Shown here piece after piece: positions 1 to 9,156 of a stretch of DNA of 22,173 nucleotides. This stretch comes from Candidatus Iainarchaeum andersonii SCGC AAA011-E11. Its GTDB lineage: Archaea; Iainarchaeota; Iainarchaeia; Iainarchaeales; Iainarchaeaceae. The stretch spans positions 13,940 through 36,112 of the forward strand of contig AQRS01000032.1 in the NCBI GenBank assembly GCA_000402355.1, written 5' to 3'. A program made the translations under genes and the position numbers. The first letter of the stretch is position 1. Every line of letters starts with the position of its first letter. A model generated the notes under the pieces. It saw only the letters and a list, made by a program, of their open reading frames with translations, did not search any database and was not told the origin of the DNA.

Positions 1-259
1 TGTTGTAAAGGCGAAGCCGAGCATGAGCCCAAGCGAATGCTTGAAGCTCCTGAAAGGAGCCTCGTCCCGCGAGTTGTTCAAACAAGTGCCCAATTACAGG
101 CTCAGATATCCAAAGGGGCACTTGTGGACTCGCGGTAAATTCGCGAGAACAGTAGGCAGCGTAGACTTGCAAACCACGAACGAGTACGTTGCGAAGCAAC
201 GTAGTTACCAAACATTCATTGGCGACTTTGTCGCCCTACAGGGAAACCCGGCACTTTAG
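1..259 (+). CDS. tnpA: IS200/IS605-family Y1 transposase TnpA, C-terminal part (5' end outside window)
   Basis: The reading frame is open from the window edge and stops at a TAG at 257-259, so only about the last 85 residues are present. The residues RYPKGHLWTRGKFARTVGSV, followed by NEYVAKQ, match the C-terminus of single-strand HUH/Y1 transposases of IS200/IS605 elements. In that family the YxxxQ helix carries the nucleophilic tyrosine that makes the 5'-phosphotyrosine link to DNA; here that Tyr codon is 185-187. The HUH histidines would be upstream and cannot be seen. The first in-window ATG (23) is internal, not a real start. No tnpB follows before the next gene, so this resembles a tnpA-only (IS200-like) copy. 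The stop codon overlaps the right-end hairpin, as in compact IS200 elements. Whether the copy is intact cannot be judged. Confidence 0.85.
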   Translation, partial: VVKAKPSMSPSECLKLLKGASSRELFKQVPNYRLRYPKGHLWTRGKFARTVGSVDLQTTNEYVAKQRSYQTFIGDFVALQGNPAL

Positions 260-266
260 TGCCGGG
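247..266. repeat. Right-end hairpin of the IS200-like element
   Basis: CCCGGCAC and GTGCCGGG form a perfect 8-bp stem around the loop TTTA. It overlaps the tnpA stop codon. In the IS200/IS605 family such imperfect or perfect palindromes are bound by TnpA as single-stranded DNA. It could also help stop transcription entering from the minus-strand operon to the right. Confidence 0.7.
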
Positions 267-319
267 AGGATGTCATAAAAATAATATAAACAATTAATGC
301 TGATTTCATTTTCATGCAC

Positions 320-330
320 CCAAAAAAACA
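320..330 (-). terminator. Possible archaeal oligo-T terminator of the toxin/subtilase operon
   Basis: On the minus strand seven consecutive T residues (322-328) lie about 20 nt after the subtilase stop codon, and further T-rich DNA follows. Archaeal RNA polymerase often terminates at such runs without a hairpin. The IS hairpin at 247-266 lies further downstream. The rest of 267-347 shows no other feature. Confidence 0.35.
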
Positions 331-347
331 TAATCTTTTACTATAAT

Positions 348-3300
348 TTAAGATACGTATTTTATGTGCGGATAGCTGCCTGTTGGCGAGGAATCAGCGA
401 AATAAACGCCACACTTGTTTGTTACGGATATATATGTGCTTTCGTTGTCCATGGCAATCCTGATTGTGAGGTTGTTGCGTTGGTTGTCAATTGCAGAGTT
501 CCATGTATCTGTGATGTCTAGGTTTAGGTCCTTGCTGATTGTATTGCTGAACCAGTTGTCCTTTACCTTTGCAAATTCATTTGTATTCCAGTCTGTTTTG
601 TCTATGGAGCTGCCGAGTGATGGGATATTGTATAAATCAAATGTGCAGGTTTCCCCGCCCACAGTTTTACCTGTGTAATCAAGGAAAAGAGTTGCGTTCT
701 GCACCCTTCCTTTTCCTGTGAGGTCGAATTCAATGACGCCTCTTCTCCAGTAATAATAAGGAGAGCCGATGAAATGCCCGACATAGAAGGCAGAACTTGA
801 AACTGAATAATATGAGCCGTTCCTGTACTGCACATATCCATCCAAGGAATCACTTTTTGCAAGAACGGCAGGAATATCAGCAACAGAGATGCGCCATTCT
901 CGCTGAGTGCTAAGCTGCCCATCAGAAACTATTGCGGTGATGTTATGGTCTCCTGCAGAATTGAAGTTTGATGTGTAGGTGTATGAATCAGCATTGAAGT
1001 TTGATGTGTAGGTGTATGAATCAGCATTGCTGAGCACAAGCACATTGTCCAAATACCATTTTGTCGATGATGCATCATTATCAGGATCTGCCTTTGTTAT
1101 CGAAAAGTTCTGCGTTTCAAGCTCCTTTATTGATGGGTTGCTTGAAGGAGAGCTGCTTAGTATCAACGGAGCACTGTTTTGTGGAGAGGTTGAATATATT
1201 ATGTAAGGGTCAATGGCGCCTGCAGCAGTGTCATAGAAATACACAAGGCATTTGCCTGTTTTTGATATGTACGAGCTTTCGTTGTCCATTTCTATGCGGA
1301 ATGAAATGTATTGCCTTCCTGCATTAACAGCCGAATTCCATGCGGAAGCGACATTTCCAGTTAAGTCTGATGCAAGTGTGTTGCCAAACCAATTGTCAAT
1401 TGTTTTTTCAAATGCTGTTGTGCTCCAGTCTGTTTTGTCAATTGATGCACCCAATGAAGGAACACTGTACAAATCGAATGAACAAGTTTCATTGCTTATT
1501 GTCTTAGATTGATAATCAAGGAACAGTGTTGCCTTGCTTATCTGCCCCATTCCTACAAGATTGAAATCAAGCACTGGCCTTCTCCAGAAATAATTTGTAT
1601 TGTCGCTGTAATGGCCTGTATTGATTGCTGTGCTCGAAACACCTGAATATACAGCATTCTTGTAAAATATAAAACCATCAAGTGTGTCCTTGGAAACTTT
1701 TACTATGCCAACTTTAATTTCCCTGTTTTCACAGTAGGATGCGGGAATTCCGGGATTTATGCATAAATCATCTGTTGAGGAGTTTGAATCATTGCAGTTC
1801 GAATCATTATAACATGCAATTGGTATGCTCTGCTCTTCCTTTGTAAGCCATTCCACTGAATTGGCTATTAATTTTTTTTGTATATTTTTATCGCTCACCG
1901 CAGCGATGCAAAACGCAAAGTAAACGCTCTTGTTTGTGTTTCCATCAAAAACGGTTATTGCTGAGCCTGAACCGTCATTCCAGCCGGCAATGCCCTGGGA
2001 ACCTGAAGGTGAAACTGAATCCGGGTATGGGCATAAGGAAGCATTTAGGTCAATGCCTGATATGCCTGCAAGAATCTCGTGTGGCTGCAGAATAAGGCCC
2101 GATGTATTTCCGTCAAGCAGCAGGTCTTTATTGAAAATTGAATGAAGGCTGTTCTGCATCAGTGCGTCCGCATCGTGGTCAAAGGCGATATCTGCGCCTT
2201 CGAATAGGATATTGCCGGTAAATTGCCCAAGCAACGCCACATCGTTTTCATCTATTGCTGTATTCCAATAATTTCCACTGCTCCAGATTATTGCATCAAA
2301 GCCGTTCAGGTAATCAACACTTGGGATGCCTTTTTCTGATTCCATCCAAGCCTCAGCACAGTATCCCAAATTTTGAAGGGTTTGTTCAATGTCCTGGACA
2401 CCACTTGGGTTATCAGAAGTGTAACTTTCAGAATCATCATCCCCGACAACCAAAACCAGCCCTTTGTTGCATGCATAAATTTTTTCATTTAACTCATTGT
2501 TCAATGCATTTGAATCAACTGGAGCACTGACAACAATACTGATGTTGTGAATCCCTAAATATGAATTCCAGTCAAATGGCACAACTATGTTTTCATTGTA
2601 ATTCAAACTAATGGCCTTTTCATTTAACAGATTTTCATCAATAAAGAATTGCACCGTTGCATTTGCTGCGCTGCCGCCAATGTTTTCAATTATTGCGTTA
2701 AAGTCCACTATTTCACCACTTTTTGGATTTGAAGGGGTTATTGTCAAACCTATTACTGCCAAATCAGCCTCGCTTGTTGCAACCCTGAATGTTTTTTTAA
2801 GTGAATTGTTCAGGTAGTTTTTTTCTCTGATTGAAAAGCTTGGATTAATGAATGCTTCTATTGTATGCTCGCCTGCACTTAATGCCAAGTTTGCTGTAGC
2901 AGTGTTTCCGGAAACATTCAATGTCTGCCGCAAACCGCCATCAACATAAACTTCGAGTTGGGTGCTTTGGTCATTTGTCAGGGAAAAATCAATTTGGGAA
3001 TTTCCTTCTATTGCATAGCTTGGCAAAATAATATCATCAACGCCCAAATCTATGTTTGAATCTGTAAGAAGCCAGTTCATGGAATTGTTCAGCAATTGAT
3101 TTTGAACACTTTGTTCAAGGGCATTGAATGTGAATGGCAGGAACAGAACTCTTGCATTGGCAGCATTGAAATCATTGAAAATCACCATTGCACTCTTTCC
3201 TGAATTCCAGTCTGCCAATGAAACCCCGCCGTTGGCAGGCAGGACCGCATCAGGGTATGGACCTGTTTCTGCATTAATATCAAATGAACTCAAACCAGAA

Positions 3301-6300
3301 ACTACTGGGTGTTTGGCTGAAACGGAAATTGAATTGTCATAAGTAGCTCCACCGCCATTTGCGTCTGCAGTGGTAAATAGGAAATCCTCCGCATAAACTG
3401 AATGGGCAACTTCCCGCATGAAATTGTCGTCCCTGTGCTTATAGGCTATTTCACCGCCCTCAAGCAAAAGCCTTCCGCCATTTTTGACATAATCCATCAA
3501 AACGATTGCATCATTTTCATCCACATTTTTTGTATCATTGCCGGCACTCCAGATTACTGCATCAAACCTTTGAAGGTATGGGAGTTCGGGCACCAAACTT
3601 TCACTTCTGCCCCATTGGCTCACGCAATAGGAACTCTCAAGCTGGCCTGCAAAGTAGTTTTCGTCTGAAACTATCAATACAGGGTTTCCTATACACGGAA
3701 GTACATTAAATGAATAATTGCCGGAAGAAGCGCAGTTATTGAATTCATCGCAAATTGAAAAAGCAAAGTTATATGTTTTTGCCGTCTCTGTGCCGGTAAA
3801 AGTGGCATTCAATGTAACATTGGCATCAATCCGCCATAGTTCCCTCATTGCAATATTTGCGCCATCAACGGAAAGGAAGGCATTTCCTATTTTGCTGTGC
3901 TCTTTTGCCTTAACCTGCACCACAAATGGGCTGTTTTGCCCTATTGAAACGGGGTATGAAACTGGACCAATAAATGGCATCCATCTATCAGTAACATAAA
4001 AGCCTGAATTGTTGTCCACTGTATTTCCCTCATATAATGCAATAACCTGCAAATTATAGTCGCCTGCAAGATCCTCGAATTTATAATCTGTTTCAAACAG
4101 CATCGAAGAAAGAGCTTCTACCCTTGCTGCACCGAATTCAACTGTATCCACCTGCTCTGAATCCTTATATACGAAACCTTCGATCAGGACATCCAACGGC
4201 ACATTTCCTGTATTGGTGAATTCAACTCCTAACAAATAATTCTGGTCTATGTATATCTGCGCAGGCAGGGTTACAGACGAAATTATTCCGTTTGAAGGAG
4301 TTGTTGAGTTGAAGTCAATTGCCGCGGTTTTTTCCCTGTTTCCGTAATGCAGTTTTGCAACTGCAGTATATTCGCCTGCGGGCAGCAGGAACTGCCTACC
4401 AATGACAAAGGTTTCAGAACCGCCTGCTGCCGCGGTTTTAATCTCTGAAACAGCCACATCATAAACATTGTTTTTCTGCAAAATATTTATTTCAACAAAC
4501 GCATCTACTGTTGCTGCGCCATTGCTGTTTACAATCAAGTTATAATTTATCAGGTCTCCCTTAACAACCTGCATCGGGCTCATTGAAAAAGCAATGGAGC
4601 TTATTGCCTCCGGAATTAGAACAACAATGTTCTGGTCTCTCTGCTCAATCCGCAACCCATCCTCAAAGAAAGTTGTTCTTATCGAGTAATTCCCAATCTC
4701 ATTCGGAAGCCAGGCCCAATTCAGGTCAACAATCTGATTGCTGTAGACGTCCTCAGAAACTGCCCCTTCAGAGATTTTTATGCCGGTTTTATCAAACACT
4801 TCAAAGGTTGCTTTTGCCTGTTTTAGTGTATCTGAAGTATTTTTGTATGCCAACCCGATTGCAGCCTCGTTATTTACAACAAACTCCTGCGGAAGGCTTT
4901 GTATAAAATTGACCAAATCAAAGGTTGTTTCATAAACACTCGTGTTATTTTCATTATCTATGGCGGTAACTATTAATGTTGACGGACCCCACATTGCACT
5001 CTGTGCAGTCGGCATCTGGAATCTCAGATATCTCCACAACCCATCCGCAGAAAGAACAAGCTGCAGGTTGTTTTCAGTTCCATCGGGGTAAATTAGCCAC
5101 ACACTGACGGATGAAACGCTTGTATCATCACTTGCATCAACAACAATATCCTGTACCTGCCCCCTGAACACATTCCTTTCAATATTTATTGAATTTATTG
5201 TTGGCTTGTTTGTTGGATTTACTTGTAAGGTTACAGGAATTGGGTTTATTGTACTGTTGCTAATGAGATTAATGCTGCCATTATAATTTCCTACCCCTAA
5301 TGAAGATGAATTAATTGTGATATTCATGTCTGATGTTTCTGTTGATTTTATTATCTGCTTCTCAAGGCTTGTTTCAATCCAGGATTCAGAATTAACAGAA
5401 TAAATCTCAAGGTCTTTGGTCCCGTAATTGGATATTTTAATTGTCTTCCTGTAGACCTGGCCAAGCTCAACAGATGCTATAATCGATGAATCACTCAAAA
5501 TTGCCTTTGGCTCAATGATGTCGGCAAGATAAATCATACCGCTCCCATAGCTTGTATCCTTTCCGGCAGCCCCCAAATCAATTGCATTTAATTCAAGAAG
5601 TTTTTTTACTTGGACAGGAGTTATTGATGGATTGGCATCGCGCAGCAAAGCTGCTGCACCTGCAACATGGGGTGCTGACATGCTTGTGCCGCTCATAAAG
5701 GCATATCTGTTATTCGGATAGGGCGAAATTATGCTTACCCCTGGTGCTGAAACATCCGGCTTTATGCCAACACCTGAAACATTCTCCCCGCTTGAGAAAC
5801 ATGCCACAGCATTTGAATCATCAACTGCTCCAACTGTAAGTGATTCGGCAATATTTCCCGGGAATGTAACCCCCCTGAAACTTCCGCAGTCCGAGCTTGG
5901 ACATCCGTTTCCACAATTGCCTGCAGAGACAACCACTGTGACACCTGCATTTACCGCAGCTTTGACAGTAGCATCCATTGCAGGATCAGTTCCTGTGCCA
6001 CCAAGGCTCATGTTTATTACATCTGCACCATCATCAGTCGCGGGGTTTTGGTCCGGGTCAATAGCCCAGTTTATGGCCTCAATTATGTCGGTGGTATACG
6101 CACCTGGATTGCCGCCAATTAGCTGGAAAACTTTTGCATTCATTATTTGTGCTGAGGGAGCTACTCCGTCATAATTCCCTCCATTTGCATTTGTTCCTGC
6201 GGCAATGCCCGCAACATGGGTACCGTGGCCTGTTAAATCACTTACATTGTTATTGTCAGTAAAATCCCTTGCCAGCACTATTTTTCCCTGCAGCATTGGA

Positions 6301-7130
6301 TGGCTTGAATCAATGCCGGTATCAATTACCGCTATCCTTGCACTGCCCCCTCTGTATCCTTTTGCCCACACTTCAGGAGCAGCAATCTGGGAAACACTGG
6401 TGTCAAGGGAAGGGTAAACAACCTTTGGCAGATAAATGCCTTCAACCGCATTATCCAATGCAATTTTCCCGATTTTTTTGGCAGGAATATCTGCAACTAT
6501 CAATCCCCCATACATGAATTTGCCCTCAGTCTTTCCTCCTTCGGATTCAATACTAGCAGCAAACCTGTTTAGGCTTTCTTCATCTGCCATTTTGACAAGC
6601 ACTCTGATATTTTTATCGGGTTTTGCGGCAATTTCACTTTCAAGCTCTTTGCCTATTTTCTGCTTTATTTTAATTGCATCAGAGACGAGGGGTTTTTTTT
6701 CCTCAACATTCAAAACCCACTTCCTTGCAGTGCTTGCTTTTCCATCAGAAACCTCAACCTTAACTTCAAAGGTGCCTCTCTTTTCCGCACCGAATAAATA
6801 ATTGCTGCCGGTTGCAACTTCTTTGCCATCAAAATACCATTTTACCATCAAACCATCATTGTCCGCATCAGAAACAGTTACACCAAAATTCTGTTTTTGT
6901 CTGGTGGAAATTGCAATTGTTCTTGCTTCCGGAGAGAACGAATCAATGGCTGGTACTGAATTGATTACAGGCATTTCAACCGGTGAATTTTCAAGAGGCA
7001 TTACTAACCTTTGGTTTAAGTCGAAGGCAGTATTGCTTACAGAAACCTCCGCATTGGTCTGTGCATTGGCGAAGCTTAAAGAGATTAGCAATAAGGCCGC
7101 TAGAAAAGCATACTTTTTCTTATTACTCAT
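348..7130 (-). CDS. Giant secreted subtilisin-like (S8) protease with Ig-like, GATase-like and jelly-roll-like domains
   Basis: The product is 2260 aa, against about 400-600 for ordinary subtilases. A signal peptide (residues 1-23, ending ANA) is followed by a PKD/Ig-like domain (60-145) and an I9-like propeptide (173-242). The S8 catalytic domain (about 250-540) has the full triad: Asp270 in AVIDTGID, His302 in GHGTHVAG and Ser483 in GTSMSAPH, with oxyanion Asn405 in SAGN. After it come a BACON/Fn3-like segment (541-640) and several Ig-like domains to about 1145. Two related class-I-glutaminase/ThuA-like domains follow (1147-1356 and 1557-1763, each with FDA(V/I)IWS(A/S)GN). Two CARDB-like domains lie between them (1360-1450, 1453-1551). 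A short Cys-rich linker (1772-1800) leads to two homologous jelly-roll domains like DNRLRE/CBM96 (1808-1980, 2089-2260), separated by a PKD domain. No C-terminal anchor is visible, so it is probably secreted or held by its C-terminal domains. Its ATG overlaps the upstream gene by 8 nt, which suggests translational coupling. Confidence 0.9.
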   Translation of the reverse strand: MSNKKKYAFLAALLLISLSFANAQTNAEVSVSNTAFDLNQRLVMPLENSPVEMPVINSVPAIDSFSPEARTIAISTRQKQNFGVTVSDADNDGLMVKWYFDGKEVATGSNYLFGAEKRGTFEVKVEVSDGKASTARKWVLNVEEKKPLVSDAIKIKQKIGKELESEIAAKPDKNIRVLVKMADEESLNRFAASIESEGGKTEGKFMYGGLIVADIPAKKIGKIALDNAVEGIYLPKVVYPSLDTSVSQIAAPEVWAKGYRGGSARIAVIDTGIDSSHPMLQGKIVLARDFTDNNNVSDLTGHGTHVAGIAAGTNANGGNYDGVAPSAQIMNAKVFQLIGGNPGAYTTDIIEAINWAIDPDQNPATDDGADVINMSLGGTGTDPAMDATVKAAVNAGVTVVVSAGNCGNGCPSSDCGSFRGVTFPGNIAESLTVGAVDDSNAVACFSSGENVSGVGIKPDVSAPGVSIISPYPNNRYAFMSGTSMSAPHVAGAAALLRDANPSITPVQVKKLLELNAIDLGAAGKDTSYGSGMIYLADIIEPKAILSDSSIIASVELGQVYRKTIKISNYGTKDLEIYSVNSESWIETSLEKQIIKSTETSDMNITINSSSLGVGNYNGSINLISNSTINPIPVTLQVNPTNKPTINSINIERNVFRGQVQDIVVDASDDTSVSSVSVWLIYPDGTENNLQLVLSADGLWRYLRFQMPTAQSAMWGPSTLIVTAIDNENNTSVYETTFDLVNFIQSLPQEFVVNNEAAIGLAYKNTSDTLKQAKATFEVFDKTGIKISEGAVSEDVYSNQIVDLNWAWLPNEIGNYSIRTTFFEDGLRIEQRDQNIVVLIPEAISSIAFSMSPMQVVKGDLINYNLIVNSNGAATVDAFVEINILQKNNVYDVAVSEIKTAAAGGSETFVIGRQFLLPAGEYTAVAKLHYGNREKTAAIDFNSTTPSNGIISSVTLPAQIYIDQNYLLGVEFTNTGNVPLDVLIEGFVYKDSEQVDTVEFGAARVEALSSMLFETDYKFEDLAGDYNLQVIALYEGNTVDNNSGFYVTDRWMPFIGPVSYPVSIGQNSPFVVQVKAKEHSKIGNAFLSVDGANIAMRELWRIDANVTLNATFTGTETAKTYNFAFSICDEFNNCASSGNYSFNVLPCIGNPVLIVSDENYFAGQLESSYCVSQWGRSESLVPELPYLQRFDAVIWSAGNDTKNVDENDAIVLMDYVKNGGRLLLEGGEIAYKHRDDNFMREVAHSVYAEDFLFTTADANGGGATYDNSISVSAKHPVVSGLSSFDINAETGPYPDAVLPANGGVSLADWNSGKSAMVIFNDFNAANARVLFLPFTFNALEQSVQNQLLNNSMNWLLTDSNIDLGVDDIILPSYAIEGNSQIDFSLTNDQSTQLEVYVDGGLRQTLNVSGNTATANLALSAGEHTIEAFINPSFSIREKNYLNNSLKKTFRVATSEADLAVIGLTITPSNPKSGEIVDFNAIIENIGGSAANATVQFFIDENLLNEKAISLNYNENIVVPFDWNSYLGIHNISIVVSAPVDSNALNNELNEKIYACNKGLVLVVGDDDSESYTSDNPSGVQDIEQTLQNLGYCAEAWMESEKGIPSVDYLNGFDAIIWSSGNYWNTAIDENDVALLGQFTGNILFEGADIAFDHDADALMQNSLHSIFNKDLLLDGNTSGLILQPHEILAGISGIDLNASLCPYPDSVSPSGSQGIAGWNDGSGSAITVFDGNTNKSVYFAFCIAAVSDKNIQKKLIANSVEWLTKEEQSIPIACYNDSNCNDSNSSTDDLCINPGIPASYCENREIKVGIVKVSKDTLDGFIFYKNAVYSGVSSTAINTGHYSDNTNYFWRRPVLDFNLVGMGQISKATLFLDYQSKTISNETCSFDLYSVPSLGASIDKTDWSTTAFEKTIDNWFGNTLASDLTGNVASAWNSAVNAGRQYISFRIEMDNESSYISKTGKCLVYFYDTAAGAIDPYIIYSTSPQNSAPLILSSSPSSNPSIKELETQNFSITKADPDNDASSTKWYLDNVLVLSNADSYTYTSNFNADSYTYTSNFNSAGDHNITAIVSDGQLSTQREWRISVADIPAVLAKSDSLDGYVQYRNGSYYSVSSSAFYVGHFIGSPYYYWRRGVIEFDLTGKGRVQNATLFLDYTGKTVGGETCTFDLYNIPSLGSSIDKTDWNTNEFAKVKDNWFSNTISKDLNLDITDTWNSAIDNQRNNLTIRIAMDNESTYISVTNKCGVYFADSSPTGSYPHIKYVS
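961..1026. repeat. Perfect 33-bp tandem duplication inside the subtilase gene
   Basis: Two identical 33-nt copies (961-993 and 994-1026) are in frame and duplicate an 11-residue stretch NADSYTYTSNF in the PKD domain between the two C-terminal jelly-roll domains (residues 2035-2056). Identity at every base suggests a very recent slippage event. An assembly or sequencing artefact is possible but less likely. Confidence 0.9.
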
Positions 7131-8514
7131 TCTGGATTACCTCGCTTGCGGCAATTGCTGTTTCTTGTTCCGGTTTGTTGATTGTTTTTGCTTTTGCTGA
7201 AATGCATGCGCTTATTGGTTTTTCTTCGCCCAAAAGTTTCGCAAGAACAATTTCTTTGTTGCCAATCATGCTTTGCAGGTCTTGGTCTTCTATTGGCCAG
7301 AAGAAACATGTTTCTTTTGTCAGGATATATGCGGTGTGGCGATCATCTTCAGGGATATTGTCAAGATTAATTGGCATAAAGCAGGGGCCATTTTCGCAGT
7401 TGCTGGAACTTATTTTACCGGCATAATAATTATCTATTATTATTTCAGCGTCAGCGAGTTCGCTTTGGTTGTTGAATATAGGCAATATTATGATTTGTCC
7501 TGGTTCTTGAATGTCGTTTGGCAAAAAAATGCCTGCAAGCATGAAAAGTATAAGCAAACAAAGCGGAATTCCTACTATCCCGTAATAATTTATCTTATCT
7601 TGGTTTTTTACCACATAAGTGTGTGCTGCCTTGTCGTGCCATGCCTGCTTGTTTTTGTCTATTGCAATCCAAATATTTCCCAAAAATAAAACCATATCCG
7701 AAATGCCGTGGACAAACCACCTTATTATAGAATCAACCCAAGTTAGTTCTTTTCCGTCTTCTTTTACGACTTTTAATCCAAAAAATTTCTTTCCGATGGT
7801 TTGGCCTGTTTTTTTGTGGAAGTAAATGAAGTAAAGCTGGTACAGGAACATCCATATCAGAATCCACCCAATCAGGATTAGCCCTGAAAGTTCACCTGGG
7901 ATAAGAATCATAATAGGCAAACCAACCAAAACTAATGTGGCCCAGATTATTATCTCGTCCAGAATTCTTGCCCCAAGCCTGACCCAAAAGCCTGCGAAGT
8001 CCGCTTTCCCCACAATCCCGATCATTCCTGGCCTAATTTCTTCTTTTTTAACGCTTTGCCCCCCTAAAAAGTGCAGTGCAGAGTATATAAGTGCGCTAAA
8101 AGCAAACCATGCAATTACCAAAATCAGGGTTGTAGCAAATATTTCTTCAACAGGCTCAATCGAGCCTGTCATTACAATGCTTAAAACCGCAAGCGAACCA
8201 TAAAATAAAACTGTTGACAAAAGCGAAAATGCAAGGCATGAGATAACCGTGGCCGCCCTGCCCGCGCGCTTTCTTCCGAGAAGATATGCGAGGTAAATTA
8301 AAAGAATTCCCTGAACATTTCCTAAAAGCCCCCCGACAAAAAACAGTACGGGGCTTGATAGGATAAGCATAACATTGCCAGTCTCTTTTATTATTCCCGG
8401 CATTGAAAAACCAGTTCCCAATATGATCGCACTGCTGAGCAAGGTCATGCACAACAAAGCAATCCAGTAGATTTTCGCTTCACTCCAAACTTTTACAAAA
8501 TCATGTGAGATCAT
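7123..8514 (-). CDS. RDD-family multi-pass membrane protein
   Basis: This is a 463-aa membrane protein from the ATG at 8514, which has GGTGA at a good distance. A GTG at 8523 would add three residues. The N-terminal part (about 1-155) has four to five hydrophobic segments and resembles Yip1-like membrane proteins. An RDD-like domain follows at about 173-303: it begins GFWVRLGARILDEIII, with the Arg and Asp that name the family, and includes KKTGQTIGKKFFGLKVV and a later AWHDKAA, typical of RDD proteins. One more membrane span (about 310-332) leads to a roughly 130-residue C-terminal tail rich in acidic and Cys residues, probably outside the cell. RDD proteins are poorly understood; some are proposed transporters. 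It sits between the putative immunity gene and the subtilase, so a role in export, processing or membrane protection is possible but inferred only from position. Confidence 0.85.
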   Translation of the reverse strand: MISHDFVKVWSEAKIYWIALLCMTLLSSAIILGTGFSMPGIIKETGNVMLILSSPVLFFVGGLLGNVQGILLIYLAYLLGRKRAGRAATVISCLAFSLLSTVLFYGSLAVLSIVMTGSIEPVEEIFATTLILVIAWFAFSALIYSALHFLGGQSVKKEEIRPGMIGIVGKADFAGFWVRLGARILDEIIIWATLVLVGLPIMILIPGELSGLILIGWILIWMFLYQLYFIYFHKKTGQTIGKKFFGLKVVKEDGKELTWVDSIIRWFVHGISDMVLFLGNIWIAIDKNKQAWHDKAAHTYVVKNQDKINYYGIVGIPLCLLILFMLAGIFLPNDIQEPGQIIILPIFNNQSELADAEIIIDNYYAGKISSSNCENGPCFMPINLDNIPEDDRHTAYILTKETCFFWPIEDQDLQSMIGNKEIVLAKLLGEEKPISACISAKAKTINKPEQETAIAASEVIQNE

Positions 8515-8523
8515 TTTGTTCAC

Positions 8524-9156
8524 CTAATTTTTAACTCCTATATTCAGATATTCTGAAATTTTCTTCCTCATTGCATCTTCGTCATATATGACAAGTTGTT
8601 CATTTGTGAGTTTTTTTTCTCTAATTTCTTCTTGGGTAGGAAAGCATGTTAATGCGGACCCATAGCTTGCCCTAATCATAATGCCGCCATCTTTAAGTTC
8701 TTCAACTTTATACGCGGGTGCATTCAGCAATTTCTTTTTGCCATATTTCTTGACAAGTTCTGGACCAAAAAAGGTTAGCCAGCCTATCCTTTCATATTCA
8801 AGATCATAATTTGGATATTCAAAATCTTCTTCAAGGGCAGAAAATCCAAATTGTGGCTCAGCAATTTCATAGACTAATTTTGAAATTTCAACAAGAAGGG
8901 GCACTAAATCCTTTGGATCTCTGATAAGCGACATAAAAGGCACCATAATGCCAATAAGGGTCGAATCTTTCTTCTTACTACTTCCAATGGAAAAAGTCAG
9001 CTTGGTAAAATCAATGGCTGGGCTAGATACAATATTCAGTATAATTCCAAAATCCGTTGAATACTTTAATAGCAGATTTTGCTTTATGTAGCTATAAAGC
9101 TTTTCCATGTCAACTGCTTTTTGTGTTTTAAATTTTGTTAGGATAGCAACGCCCAT
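8524..9156 (-). CDS. Putative immunity protein for the upstream nuclease-tipped protein (Imm52-like)
   Basis: This is a 210-aa soluble protein without signal peptide or membrane segment, so it is cytoplasmic. It has the look of alpha/beta immunity proteins: LIRDPKDLVPLLVEISKLVYE (79-97), a conserved-looking IGWLTFF (124-130), and LLNAPAYKVEELKDGGIMI (143-161). These resemble the Imm52-type family found next to restriction-endonuclease-fold toxins in bacteria; I make that match from memory of the pattern, so it is tentative. The strongest evidence is position. Its ATG follows the TAA of the toxin-like gene with zero spacing, and its ribosome site (GGGGGAG) lies in the last toxin codons, which would make immunity co-translated with the toxin. 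No other function is suggested by the sequence. Confidence 0.6.
   Translation of the reverse strand: MGVAILTKFKTQKAVDMEKLYSYIKQNLLLKYSTDFGIILNIVSSPAIDFTKLTFSIGSSKKKDSTLIGIMVPFMSLIRDPKDLVPLLVEISKLVYEIAEPQFGFSALEEDFEYPNYDLEYERIGWLTFFGPELVKKYGKKKLLNAPAYKVEELKDGGIMIRASYGSALTCFPTQEEIREKKLTNEQLVIYDEDAMRKKISEYLNIGVKN

Larger units (their letters stand above)
1..285 (+). mobile_element. Right end of an IS200/IS605-type insertion sequence
   Basis: The tnpA C-terminus is followed at once by a perfect 8-bp stem hairpin (247-266), the expected subterminal structure of the right end. Composition changes to AT-rich non-coding DNA after about 275, so the element tip probably lies near 270-285. The exact cleavage site cannot be assigned without the left end or an empty site. 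Confidence 0.7.

Noticed and set aside
5731..6174. A 147-codon plus-strand frame within the subtilase catalytic region
   Set aside because: It is antisense to the conserved S8 motifs, which fix the coding strand; Pro/Ser-rich composition is typical of a shadow frame.
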